Shown here piece after piece: positions 24,942 to 32,620 of a stretch of 64,000 nt of DNA. Origin of the DNA: Amycolatopsis aidingensis (GTDB lineage: Bacteria > Actinomycetota > Actinomycetes > Mycobacteriales > Pseudonocardiaceae); the NCBI RefSeq assembly GCF_018885265.1, contig NZ_CP076538.1, positions 6,980,001-7,044,000 on the forward strand, in the 5' to 3' direction. The position numbers and the translations under genes are program-made. The notes beneath the pieces are model-generated. The model worked only from the letters and a program-made list of their open reading frames with translations, did not search any database and was not told where the DNA came from. The stretch's first letter is position 1, and the number at the start of each line of letters is the position of its first letter.

Positions 24942-26156
24942 ATGCGCGGCACTGGATCGGTGCCCCAGCCCGGCGCCGCGGCACCACGTGTCGTGGTGCG
25001 GTTGCTGGTCGCCGCGGGCTGCTCCGCCGCGGGATGGCTGCTGATCGGCGCGCTCGGCTCGGGCGTCGCCGCCGAGGAGCTCCCCGCCAAGGACGGCGGT
25101 AGCGGGAGCAGCGCGACCACCGCCTCCCCGGAAGCCCCCCGGAAGTCGGCGGAACCAGGTCCGTCCAGGACGTCGGACATCCCCGAGACGACCGAAGCAC
25201 CCCCGCCCAGCTCCACGTGGAGCAGCACACCGGCGCCGGAGTCCAGCACCACCGGCAGGCCCGCCGCCCCGGAGAAGTCCCGGCAGGTCGCGGCGGATCC
25301 GGCGGAATCGAACGAGTCGGTAGAGCCGGCCAAGTCGGTGAAGTCGGCCAAGTCCGTGAAATCCGTGAAATCCGTGGCCCCGGCCCCGGCTGTCGCCAAG
25401 TCCCACGCCAAGTCCCACGCCACGGGAGTCGCGACGAAGGCCGCGCAGCTCGAGCACGCCACCCGCCCTGCGACCGAGGCGCCGCGGGCCCGGCCGCAGC
25501 ATGGCGGCGGCCTGGTCGGCCTGGTCGGTGGACTCACCAAAGGCCTGGTCGGCGGGCTCGGCAACACCGTCGGCGGCCTGGTGCACACCGTGGACGTGAT
25601 CCTCGAACCCATCGCGGGTCAGTGCGAGCAACCGTCGATCCTGCCGGTTCCCGACATTCCCTCGCTGCTGCCCGACCTCGGCCAGGACGACGTCCGTCCC
25701 GGCCAGGACGGTGCCAGGCAGCCGCGCGGCGAGCCCGATCCCGCCGTCCAGCCGGAGCAAGCCGCCCCGGCACCGGCGCACCAGGAAAGGACCCCGGAAC
25801 CGCACACCGAGACGCCTCCCGCACCGGCCGATCCCGGGCGGCACGAGCAGCGGGCGCCCCTGGCCTGGGACGGCGCCGGCCCGGCAAGCAGCGTTCCGGA
25901 CTCCGGCACCCGGGCCGGCGGCGGTTCCGGCGGTGGATCGGATCCCACCCGCTCCCCAGCGGCCCCCGTCACCCCTGCGGGCCCCACCTGCAATTTCACC
26001 TCTTCACACGATCACTCCGGCGGTAGCAGACAGCCGCTGGCGGTGCTGGCTTCGACCGCGGGCACCACCCAGCTCCAGCTGCTCGGCAGCAGCCGGGATC
26101 ACGACGCGGGCGGCACCGGCAAGGAAGCCGCGCTGCCACCGGCCTTCCCGGACTGA
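24942..26156 (+). CDS. secreted low-complexity Pro/Ala/Lys-rich protein
   Basis: This 404-residue protein has an N-terminal export signal (VVVRLLVAAGCSAAGWLLIGALGSGVAAEE). Mature residues 30-190 are disordered, with repeats such as KSVKSAKSVKSVKSV and KSHAKSHA. A Gly/Leu/Val core (GGLVGLVGGLTKGLVGGLGNTVGG) follows, with CEQPSILPVPDIPSLLPDLG, then a Pro/Glu/Gly tail with one more Cys. No anchor motif is seen. Similar architecture occurs in uncharacterised secreted proteins of relatives. GTG 24930 is an alternative start. Codon bias supports that it is coding. Confidence 0.65.
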   Translation: MRGTGSVPQPGAAAPRVVVRLLVAAGCSAAGWLLIGALGSGVAAEELPAKDGGSGSSATTASPEAPRKSAEPGPSRTSDIPETTEAPPPSSTWSSTPAPESSTTGRPAAPEKSRQVAADPAESNESVEPAKSVKSAKSVKSVKSVAPAPAVAKSHAKSHATGVATKAAQLEHATRPATEAPRARPQHGGGLVGLVGGLTKGLVGGLGNTVGGLVHTVDVILEPIAGQCEQPSILPVPDIPSLLPDLGQDDVRPGQDGARQPRGEPDPAVQPEQAAPAPAHQERTPEPHTETPPAPADPGRHEQRAPLAWDGAGPASSVPDSGTRAGGGSGGGSDPTRSPAAPVTPAGPTCNFTSSHDHSGGSRQPLAVLASTAGTTQLQLLGSSRDHDAGGTGKEAALPPAFPD

Positions 26157-26584
26157 CCGGCACCCCCTCAGCGGGGTGAGCCACGTCCAAATCAAGATCA
26201 ACTTCTTCGGTTTCCCACTCCTGCGCGAAACCTCGAGGGATCGGATCCATGAACACTCGTCTTCCCGATCGGCCGACCGCGCCCGGCCGGATCGGGAGCC
26301 GGTCCCGGCGTCGCGTTGCCCCCGCGACGCCGGGACCTACACCGGGCGCTCATCGCGGGCTCCTGCTCACCGCGCCGAGCGGGAGCCCTGGCTCGATGCG
26401 CGCCTGAACCGCTGGCGGCCCCCGGGGTGTCGAGGGGCTATGCCGGGAAGCCGCCGCGGCGTACAGCCGGTGCGCTGGACCACACCGCCGTCCCACCTCC
26501 CTGGAGCGACGGGCTCGCTGGTCCAGCGCGCCGGCTGTTTCGCGTTCGGCGGCGCCCGCGCCTGAACCAGCGCCCGAGCCTGCG
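26157..26584. other. intergenic region with no confident gene
   Basis: The 428 bp lie between convergent genes. A 52-codon frame at 26249-26407 (+) has a weak GAGGG before its ATG but gives an Arg/Pro-rich product without recognisable features. A long near-perfect hairpin lies at 26465-26538 (listed separately). Confidence 0.5.
26465..26538. repeat. 19-bp near-perfect inverted repeat
   Basis: Arms at 26465-26483 (CAGCCGGTGCGCTGGACCA) and 26520-26538 pair with one mismatch around a 36-bp spacer. It sits 47 bp beyond the stop of the MocR gene on its downstream side, so termination is possible. The long spacer is unusual for a terminator and may mean an RNA structure or a remnant of a mobile element. 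Confidence 0.5.
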
Positions 26585-28066
26585 CTAGGCCACCGGTACG
26601 TCCCAGCCAGGGCCCGGCTCGCCACCGGCCCGCAACGAGCTCGCCGCCGCGCTCAGCCTGCGGACCGCGTCCCACAGGCGGTCCGCTGGCTGGGTGTACG
26701 GCAACCGCAACCAGCTCTCCAGCCCGCCGTGCGCAGCGAACCGGGAGCCCGGCACCACCTGGACACCGTGGTTACCGGCGGCCACCGCCAGCCGGGTGCT
26801 CATCCGCTCGGGCAGCCGGCACCACAGGGACAGTCCGCCGCCGGGCAGCAGGAAGGTCCAGTCCGGGCATTCCCGGCGCACCGCGGCGGCCAGCTCGTCC
26901 CGCTGCGTGCGCAGTTCCTCCCTGCGTCGCCGCAGCATCGGCTCGGGGTCGGCGAGCAGCTCGGCCAGCACCAGCTGCTCGAACACCGGCGACCCCAGGT
27001 CCAGCGCGTAGCGGGTGGCCTGCACCCGGGAGATCAGCTCCTCCGAGGCACGCAGCCAGCCCAGCCGCAGCCCGCCCCAGTGAGTCTTGGCCGCGGTGCC
27101 CACGCTGATCACCCAGTCGCCGCCGAAGGCACCGAGCGGGGCCGGACCGTCCAGCGGATCACCCATCAGGTCCAGCTCGGCGAGGCACTCGTCGACCACC
27201 ACCGGAGTGCGGGTGCGGGCCAGCGCGGCGCCCAGCCGCCTGCGGCCCTCGGTGTCCAGCCGCAGCCCGGTCGGGTTGTGGAAGTCCACGATGAAGTAGC
27301 CCAGCCGGGGGGCGGCCTGGCGCAGCGCCGCCTCCAATCCGTCCAGGTCCCAGCCGCCTGCGCCCTCGTCCGCCCCACCGTCCACCCCGCCGTTCACCCC
27401 GACCGGCACCGGGACGCCGTGGGCGGACCGGATCGCCTCCACCGCGTTCGGGTAGGTCGGCTGTTCCACCAGCACCCGGTCCCCCGGACCGACCAGCATG
27501 CGCAGGGCCAGCACGAAACCGTGGTGACCACCATTGGTGATCATGATCTGACCAGGCGTTGTCGGCAGGCCACGGGCGGTGTACCGCTGCGCGATCCGCT
27601 CCCGCAGCACCAGCAGGCCGCTGCCGGTGTAGCCGTGCCCGGTCAGCTCCGCGCACAGCTCGCGGCGGGCCACGTCCACGGCCGCCAGCAGGCCGGGCAC
27701 GGCGGGCGGCGCCGCCCGCGCCAGGTCGATCAGGTCCTCCCCGGAGCGCGGCGCGGGCGGCAGGCCGCCACCACCGGGCGCGGTCACCCAGGACCCGGAG
27801 CCCCGCCTGCTGGCGACGACACCAGCAGCGCGCAGCTGGTCCAGTGCCGTCGCGACCAGGGTGCGGCTGACGCCGAGCGCCTCGGCCAGCTCGCGTTCCG
27901 CCGGCAGCCGGGTGCCCAGCGGCAGCTGGCCGTCCAGCACCTGTAGCTCCACGGCCGCCGCGAGGTCTCCGGCGCCGCGCCGCGAGCCACCACGACGCCA
28001 GGCACCCAACAACGAGGCCAATCTGGGCCCTGATATCCGTCCGCCCGGCGGAACCTGCTGATTCAT
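26585..28066 (-). CDS. MocR-like PLP-dependent regulator (GntR HTH plus aminotransferase domain)
   Basis: This 493-residue fusion has a GntR winged helix at about residues 30-95 (LPAERELAEALGVSRTLVATALDQL) and a fold-type I aminotransferase domain with ITNGGHHGFVLAL, DFHNPTG and the PLP Lys in SVGTAAKTHWGGLRLGW. MocR proteins regulate vitamin B6, GABA or taurine genes and usually the gene next to them. The divergent neighbour encodes a YczE-type membrane protein, a common MocR partner. Confidence 0.9.
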   Translation of the reverse strand: MNQQVPPGGRISGPRLASLLGAWRRGGSRRGAGDLAAAVELQVLDGQLPLGTRLPAERELAEALGVSRTLVATALDQLRAAGVVASRRGSGSWVTAPGGGGLPPAPRSGEDLIDLARAAPPAVPGLLAAVDVARRELCAELTGHGYTGSGLLVLRERIAQRYTARGLPTTPGQIMITNGGHHGFVLALRMLVGPGDRVLVEQPTYPNAVEAIRSAHGVPVPVGVNGGVDGGADEGAGGWDLDGLEAALRQAAPRLGYFIVDFHNPTGLRLDTEGRRRLGAALARTRTPVVVDECLAELDLMGDPLDGPAPLGAFGGDWVISVGTAAKTHWGGLRLGWLRASEELISRVQATRYALDLGSPVFEQLVLAELLADPEPMLRRRREELRTQRDELAAAVRRECPDWTFLLPGGGLSLWCRLPERMSTRLAVAAGNHGVQVVPGSRFAAHGGLESWLRLPYTQPADRLWDAVRRLSAAASSLRAGGEPGPGWDVPVA

Positions 28067-28070
28067 CAGT

Positions 28071-28108
28071 CCAATTGTTGCGTATTGGCTATGGCAAAGC
28101 CAGCCAAT
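28071..28108. promoter_or_regulatory. ATTGG/CCAAT half-sites in the MocR-YczE intergenic region
   Basis: Three half-sites, CCAAT 28071-28075, ATTGG 28084-28088 and CCAAT 28104-28108, occupy the 52-bp gap between the divergent genes. The last two lie in a perfect 7-bp inverted repeat ATTGGCT/AGCCAAT with an 11-bp spacer. The layout suits a MocR operator controlling both promoters. Confidence 0.6.
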
Positions 28109-28118
28109 CGAGCGAATA

Positions 28119-28790
28119 GTGTCGGATGTGGCTCAATCAGATCTGCATCCGGTACGCGTGTCCGTCGCCCCCGCCCGCCGGCTACCCCAGCTGGCGGGCG
28201 GCCTGATCCTCTACGGGATCAGCATGGCGCTGATGACCAGGGCGGGCCTCGGCCTCGACCCGTGGAACGTGCTGCACGAGGGCCTGATGAAACGGACCGG
28301 GCTGAGTTTCGGCACGGTCACCGCGCTCGCCTCGGTGCTCGCGCTGCTGCTGTGGATACCGCTGCGGCAACGGCCCGGGGTGGGCACGGTGGCCAACATC
28401 GTGATCATCGCGGTGGTCGTCGACCTCGCCAGGCTGGTGCTGCCCCCGCAGCATGCCTTCGGCTGGCAGGTGTCCCTGCTGCTCGGTGGCGTGCTGCTGA
28501 ACGCCCTCGCCACCGCGACCTATGTCGGCGCGCGGCTCGGACCCGGCCCGCGGGACGGGCTGATGACCGGGCTGAGCAGGCGCACCGGCCGGTCGATCCG
28601 GCTGATCCGCACCTGCATCGAGCTGACGGTGGTCGCGGCCGGCTGGCTGCTTGGCGGCACCCTCGGCGCGGGCACCGTGCTGTACGCGCTGGCCATCGGC
28701 CCGCTCACGCAGGCCTTCCTGCGCAGGGTGACCTGGCGGGAACGGCCGGTCAACCTGCCTGCCGACGGGTCAGTGCCCTGCGCAGCGTGA
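28119..28790 (+). CDS. YczE/YitT-family integral membrane protein
   Basis: This 223-residue protein has five or so hydrophobic spans. The signature LILYGISMALMTRAGLGLDPWNVLHEGL in the first third and the GPRDGLMTGLSRRTGRSI loop identify YczE-like proteins. These are often controlled by an adjacent MocR, and are suspected transporters for pyridoxal-related or small nitrogen compounds. GTG 28119 is taken as start; GTG 28128 is possible. Its 3' end overlaps the convergent Clp_N gene by 41 bp. Confidence 0.85.
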   Translation: MSDVAQSDLHPVRVSVAPARRLPQLAGGLILYGISMALMTRAGLGLDPWNVLHEGLMKRTGLSFGTVTALASVLALLLWIPLRQRPGVGTVANIVIIAVVVDLARLVLPPQHAFGWQVSLLLGGVLLNALATATYVGARLGPGPRDGLMTGLSRRTGRSIRLIRTCIELTVVAAGWLLGGTLGAGTVLYALAIGPLTQAFLRRVTWRERPVNLPADGSVPCAA

Positions 28791-29301
28791 CGTGGTCCGC
28801 CCCGCACGCGGCCAGCACATCGGCAACCGGGCCCGGCCGGGCGGCGAGCGCGAGCAGCAGGTGCTCCGGGCCGATGTGCCGGTCCCGCAGGTCGAGCGCC
28901 TCGCGCAGGCTCTGCTCCAGGGCGTGCTTGGCCTCGGTGGCGAACGGCCGGTGCGGGCGCTGGCCGAACCACCGGCGCCGCTTCGGCTCCACCACCCGGC
29001 CCGCCAGGGCGTTCTCCCCGTGCACCCGTTCCACCCTGTCGACGATCTGCTCCACGTCGATGCCGAGTTCGCCGAGCGCCGCCGCATCGGTGTCGGTGAT
29101 CCCGCCCCTGCGCCGCACCTTCAGCACCTCCGCGCGCAGCCGCTCCGGCCGCACCCCGAGGTCGGCCAGCAGCCCCTCCATCGGTCCGAGCAGGCCGAGC
29201 AGCAGGTGCGTGGTGTCGATCTCGAGTGCCTCCTGCTCGACCGCCTCGGCCTGTGCGTCGATGACCACCTGCCGCGCGTCGCGGGTGAACCGCTCGAACA
29301 T
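28750..29301 (-). CDS. Clp N-terminal-domain protein (ClpC N-domain without ATPase)
   Basis: This 183-residue protein begins MFERFTRDARQVVIDAQAEAV, the standard ClpC/ClpA N-domain opening, with two N-domain repeats (THLLLGLLG and EHLLLALAA). No Walker motifs are present, so it is a stand-alone adaptor-like or peptide-binding protein. The ATG at 29301 follows GGGAGG. It starts 4 bp after the small HTH gene and is probably co-transcribed with it. Confidence 0.9.
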   Translation of the reverse strand: MFERFTRDARQVVIDAQAEAVEQEALEIDTTHLLLGLLGPMEGLLADLGVRPERLRAEVLKVRRRGGITDTDAAALGELGIDVEQIVDRVERVHGENALAGRVVEPKRRRWFGQRPHRPFATEAKHALEQSLREALDLRDRHIGPEHLLLALAARPGPVADVLAACGADHVTLRRALTRRQAG

Positions 29302-29305
29302 CCCC

Positions 29306-29512
29306 CTACCTCCCGTACTTCTTGTGCACCGCTTGCCTGCTGACGCCCAGCTCGGTCGCGATCTCCTGCCACGACCAGCCCTGCACCCGCGCGCTGCGCA
29401 CCTGCACGGCCTCGAGTTGTTCGAGCAGCCTGCGTAGCGCGGCGACGGCGCGCAGCCCCACCTGGGGATCACGATCGCCGACCATGGCGGCCAGATCGGT
29501 TACCTCACTCAT
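29306..29512 (-). CDS. small HTH DNA-binding protein
   Basis: This 68-residue protein is a helical dimer-like N part followed by a resolvase/homeodomain-like helix-turn-helix, WSWQEIATELGVSRQAVHKKYGR, at the C terminus. ATG 29512 is chosen; ATG 29521 is in frame upstream but would overlap the operator further. It precedes the Clp_N gene. Two identical palindromes lie just upstream, so it is the likely autoregulator of this operon and of the divergent PP2C-like gene. Confidence 0.85.
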   Translation of the reverse strand: MSEVTDLAAMVGDRDPQVGLRAVAALRRLLEQLEAVQVRSARVQGWSWQEIATELGVSRQAVHKKYGR

Positions 29513-29516
29513 GCCC

Positions 29517-29561
29517 GTCAACTTACGTTGACGTCACCGCGCACGTCAACCCCAGTTGACG
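29517..29561. promoter_or_regulatory. two tandem GTCAAC-N4-GTTGAC operators
   Basis: Site 1 at 29517-29532 is GTCAAC-ttac-GTTGAC. Site 2 at 29544-29561 is CGTCAAC-ccca-GTTGACG. Both are perfect, share the same half-site and spacer length, and their centres are 28 bp apart. They fill the gap between the divergent HTH and PP2C-like genes, indicating co-operative repression of both. Confidence 0.85.
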
Positions 29562-29577
29562 GAGCTACTGTCGGCTG

Positions 29578-30342
29578 GTGCCCGAGATCTCGGTGGCCGA
29601 ACGGCCCGGCCTTGGTGCGGACGGCAGCCCCCGCCCCAGCGAGGACCACCTGGTGGTGCTGGACCATGCCGTGCTGCTGCTGGACGGCGCGACCTCGCCG
29701 AGCCCGCTGCTGCCCAGCGGCGGCTGGTACGCCGGGCTGCTGACCGAACGGCTGGCCGCCGGGTTGCGCGCGGACCCAGGCGCCGAGCTCGGCGAGCTGC
29801 TCGCCACCGCGATCACCGAGGTGGCCGCGGCCAACGAGCTGCGCCCCGGCCACGCGCCGTCCAGCACCGTCACCATCCTGCGCTGGCGGGCCGAGGCGGT
29901 GGACGCGCTCGTGCTCGCCGACAGCCCGGTGGTCGCGTTCGGCCCGCGGGGACCGGAGGTACTCAGCGACGACCGGATCACCGGGCTACGCGGAGCCGGG
30001 CGGCTGCGTACCGGCGCGGAGGTGCGGGCGCTGCGCAACACCGAGGGCGGGTTCTGGGTCGCCGAGGCCGATCCGGCCGCCGCGTACCAGGCGCGCCGGG
30101 CCAGCTGGCCGCGGGCGGAGCTGGAGGCGGCGCTGCTGGCCACCGACGGGGTGGCGGTCGGCGTGGACGACTACCGCCTCTTCGACTGGCCGGAGGTGCT
30201 GCGGCTGGCCCGCGCCAAGGGTCCGCGGGCGGTGCTGGACGAGGTGCGCGCCGCGGAGGAGGGTGACCCGGAAGGGCGTCGCTGGCCGCGCGCGAAGCGG
30301 CACGACGACCAGGCACTGGTACTCGTCGAGTTCAACCGCTGA
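29578..30342 (+). CDS. PP2C-like protein
   Basis: This 254-residue protein shows PP2C-type strands: EDHLVVLDHAVLLLDGATSP near the start, where DG is the family's metal motif, SSTVTILRWRAEAVDALVLADSPV in the middle, and RHDDQALVLVEF at the end with the terminal Asp. The first GD motif is weak, so activity is uncertain. GTG start at 29578. It is divergent from the HTH/Clp_N operon and shares its operators. Confidence 0.75.
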   Translation: MPEISVAERPGLGADGSPRPSEDHLVVLDHAVLLLDGATSPSPLLPSGGWYAGLLTERLAAGLRADPGAELGELLATAITEVAAANELRPGHAPSSTVTILRWRAEAVDALVLADSPVVAFGPRGPEVLSDDRITGLRGAGRLRTGAEVRALRNTEGGFWVAEADPAAAYQARRASWPRAELEAALLATDGVAVGVDDYRLFDWPEVLRLARAKGPRAVLDEVRAAEEGDPEGRRWPRAKRHDDQALVLVEFNR

Positions 30343-30426
30343 GCGCCACCCCTGCGGTCACACTCAGGGTGGATTCAGGGTGTTCCCCGGATCACCTCCG
30401 GCACGGTTTGCGCCACGCTGAACGTT

Positions 30427-31134
30427 ATGCGGGACATGCGGGCGCGGGAAGCCGAGGTTGCCGGGGAGCTGACGGGCAGAACGCGATCGTGGCTGGTCTC
30501 CTCGACGGCCGCGATCGGCTGGGCCGCGTTCACCATGGTCATCCTGCACATCGTCAGCTCGCACGACCCGATCCGGGACACCATCTCCAGCTACGCCATC
30601 ACTGATCGCGGCGGCGGCATGCTGGAGGCCAGCGTGCTCTCCCTCGCGATCGGCTCGCTGGCCCTGCTCGGGGCGCTGCTGTCCAGCGGGGCCGAACCCC
30701 CGCGCACCGCCCGGATCCTGTTGCTGAGCTGGGCGGCCGGGCTGATCACGGCAGCGTTGTTCCCGGCCAGCTTCACCGCGAGCACCGACCCGGCAACCGG
30801 CGAGATCCACCAGTACGCCAGCCTGATCGCCTTCCTCAGCCTGCCAGGGGTCGGCTTCTCGCTGGCCGACCGGCTGCGCGAGGTGCCGGAGCTGGCGCGT
30901 ACCCGCATGCTGCTGCGGCGGCTCACCGCGCTGAGCGTGCTCAGCCTCGCGGTCTTCGGCCTCAGCTATGTGGCCGCCGACTTCCCCGGCGCCCCGGTGC
31001 TGGCCCAGATCTCGGCCGTGCTGCCGGTCGGCCTCGCCCAGCGGGTCGCGTTGCTCGCCGATCTCGCCCTGCTGGCCGGGCTGTCCCTGCTGGCGGTGCG
31101 GACCGCGCGGCTACGGCAACCGGAGCCCGCCTAG
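30427..31134 (+). CDS. DUF998 family membrane protein
   Basis: This 235-residue protein has about six membrane spans. DUF998 features are HDPIRDTISSYAITDRGGGML after the first span and FPASFTASTDPATGEIHQYASLIAF with the conserved His. ATG at 30427. Family members are uncharacterised. It stands alone on the plus strand between the PP2C-like and amidase genes. Confidence 0.85.
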   Translation: MRDMRAREAEVAGELTGRTRSWLVSSTAAIGWAAFTMVILHIVSSHDPIRDTISSYAITDRGGGMLEASVLSLAIGSLALLGALLSSGAEPPRTARILLLSWAAGLITAALFPASFTASTDPATGEIHQYASLIAFLSLPGVGFSLADRLREVPELARTRMLLRRLTALSVLSLAVFGLSYVAADFPGAPVLAQISAVLPVGLAQRVALLADLALLAGLSLLAVRTARLRQPEPA

Positions 31135-31184
31135 CAGCCAGGTGGCGGTCGCGGGAGCGACCGGAAACGTGCTGTTGTTCCAGA

Positions 31185-32564
31185 ATGGACTCCAATGGGC
31201 TAACCGGCCTGGTCGCGGCGCTGCGAGCGGGCGGTACCACCAGCGTGGCCGTCACCGAGCGGATCCTGGAAGGCGCACGGGAGCACGCGGACCGCTGCGC
31301 CTATGTGGCACTGGACGCCGAGCGCGCGCGGCAGGCCGCGCGGCAGGCGGATACCGCCTCCGCGGCGGAGCGGGAGCGGCCGCTGCACGGCGTGCCGGTG
31401 GCGGTGAAGGACAACATCCATGTCGCAGGCCTGCCGAATACCGCGGGCACGCCCGCACTGGCCGAGTTCGTCCCCGCCACCGACGCCACCGTGGTGCGGC
31501 GGCTGCGCGCGGCGGGGGCATTCGTGCTCGGCAAGACCGCGATGCACGAACTCGCCTTCGGGATCACCAGCGCCTTCTCGGCCCATCCCCCGGTGCGCAA
31601 CGCCGTCGACGCGCGGTACGTCGCCGGCGGCAGCAGCGGCGGCAGTGCCGTGGCGGTGGCCTGCGGGGCACCAGCGGCGCTGGGCACGGACACCGGCGGC
31701 TCGGTCCGGATCCCGGCCGCGCTGAACGGCGTGTGCGGGCTGCGGCCGAGCACCGGGCGGTACCCGGGTGACGGGGTCACCCCGCTGTCCACCAGCAGGG
31801 ACACCGTGGGGCCGATGGCGGGTTCGGTGGCCGACCTTGCACTGCTGGACGGTGTGCTGGCCGCCGAAGACCGCCCGGTGGTTCCCGCCAAGCGGCCGCG
31901 GCTGGGCGTGCCGCGCGACTACTTCACCGAGCCGCTGGCCCCGGAGACCGCCGCGGCCTTCGCCTCGGCCCTTGACCGGCTACGCGAGCAGGGTGTCACC
32001 GTGCTGGATGTGCCCGCCCCTGGGTTCGACGGCGCGGAGGCCGAGGTCGGCCTGCCGATCGTGAACCACGAGGCCCGGCACGCGCTGACCGCCTACCTCG
32101 CCGAGCATCTGCCAGGGCTGAGCTTCGCCGAACTCGCCGCGCGGATCGCCGCGACGGACGTACGCGCGCTGTTCGAGTCGGCGGTACTGGCGGACTCGCC
32201 GGGCGCGGTGGCCCCCGCCGACTATCAGGCCGCGCTGACCCAGGGCAGGGACCGGCTGCGGGCGGCGTACCGGGAGCTGTTCCATGCGCACCAGCTGGAC
32301 GCGCTCATCTTCCCGACCACGCCGTGCCGCGCGGTACCGGTTGAGCAGGCGGGCGGCCCGGTCGAGCTGGACGGCAGGCCCGCGCCGGAGTTCCCGACCT
32401 TCATCCGCAACACCGGCCCTGGCAGCATCACCGGGCTGCCCGGCCTGACCGTTCCGCTGCCTGCGACTGGCGGCCTGCCGGTGGGCCTGGCCCTGGACGG
32501 CTGGCTGGGCGAGGACCGCGCGCTGCTCGGCGTCGGCCTGACCGTGCAGCGGCTGCTGGGCTGA
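31185..32564 (+). CDS. amidase signature family hydrolase
   Basis: This 459-residue enzyme has the complete Ser-cisSer-Lys triad region: catalytic Lys in VAVKDNIHVAG, the GGSSGGSAVAVA glycine-serine stretch and the nucleophile Ser in GTDTGGSVRIPAA. It resembles indoleacetamide hydrolase and mandelamide hydrolase-like amidases. It precedes a second amidase by 56 bp but a palindromic operator separates them. Substrate unknown. Confidence 0.9.
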   Translation: MDSNGLTGLVAALRAGGTTSVAVTERILEGAREHADRCAYVALDAERARQAARQADTASAAERERPLHGVPVAVKDNIHVAGLPNTAGTPALAEFVPATDATVVRRLRAAGAFVLGKTAMHELAFGITSAFSAHPPVRNAVDARYVAGGSSGGSAVAVACGAPAALGTDTGGSVRIPAALNGVCGLRPSTGRYPGDGVTPLSTSRDTVGPMAGSVADLALLDGVLAAEDRPVVPAKRPRLGVPRDYFTEPLAPETAAAFASALDRLREQGVTVLDVPAPGFDGAEAEVGLPIVNHEARHALTAYLAEHLPGLSFAELAARIAATDVRALFESAVLADSPGAVAPADYQAALTQGRDRLRAAYRELFHAHQLDALIFPTTPCRAVPVEQAGGPVELDGRPAPEFPTFIRNTGPGSITGLPGLTVPLPATGGLPVGLALDGWLGEDRALLGVGLTVQRLLG

Positions 32565-32590
32565 GCCCGACCGGCCAGGAGGCGTGCTAC

Positions 32591-32608
32591 CGTTCGTTCG
32601 AACGAACG
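32591..32608. promoter_or_regulatory. 18-bp perfect palindrome before the second amidase
   Basis: CGTTCGTTCGAACGAACG is fully self-complementary and ends 12 bp before the amidase ATG at 32621, overlapping the probable promoter or leader. The TetR gene at the end of the same transcription unit is the natural candidate to bind it. Confidence 0.8.
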
Positions 32609-32620
32609 AGTGGAGGCGTC

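Noticed and set aside
26249..26407. 52-codon small gene
   Set aside because: Start site is weak and the product has only Arg/Pro-rich composition without conservation signs; kept as a note only.
30343..30426. Extra small gene before the DUF998 gene
   Set aside because: No start with ribosome site and coding-like frame was visible in the short gap.
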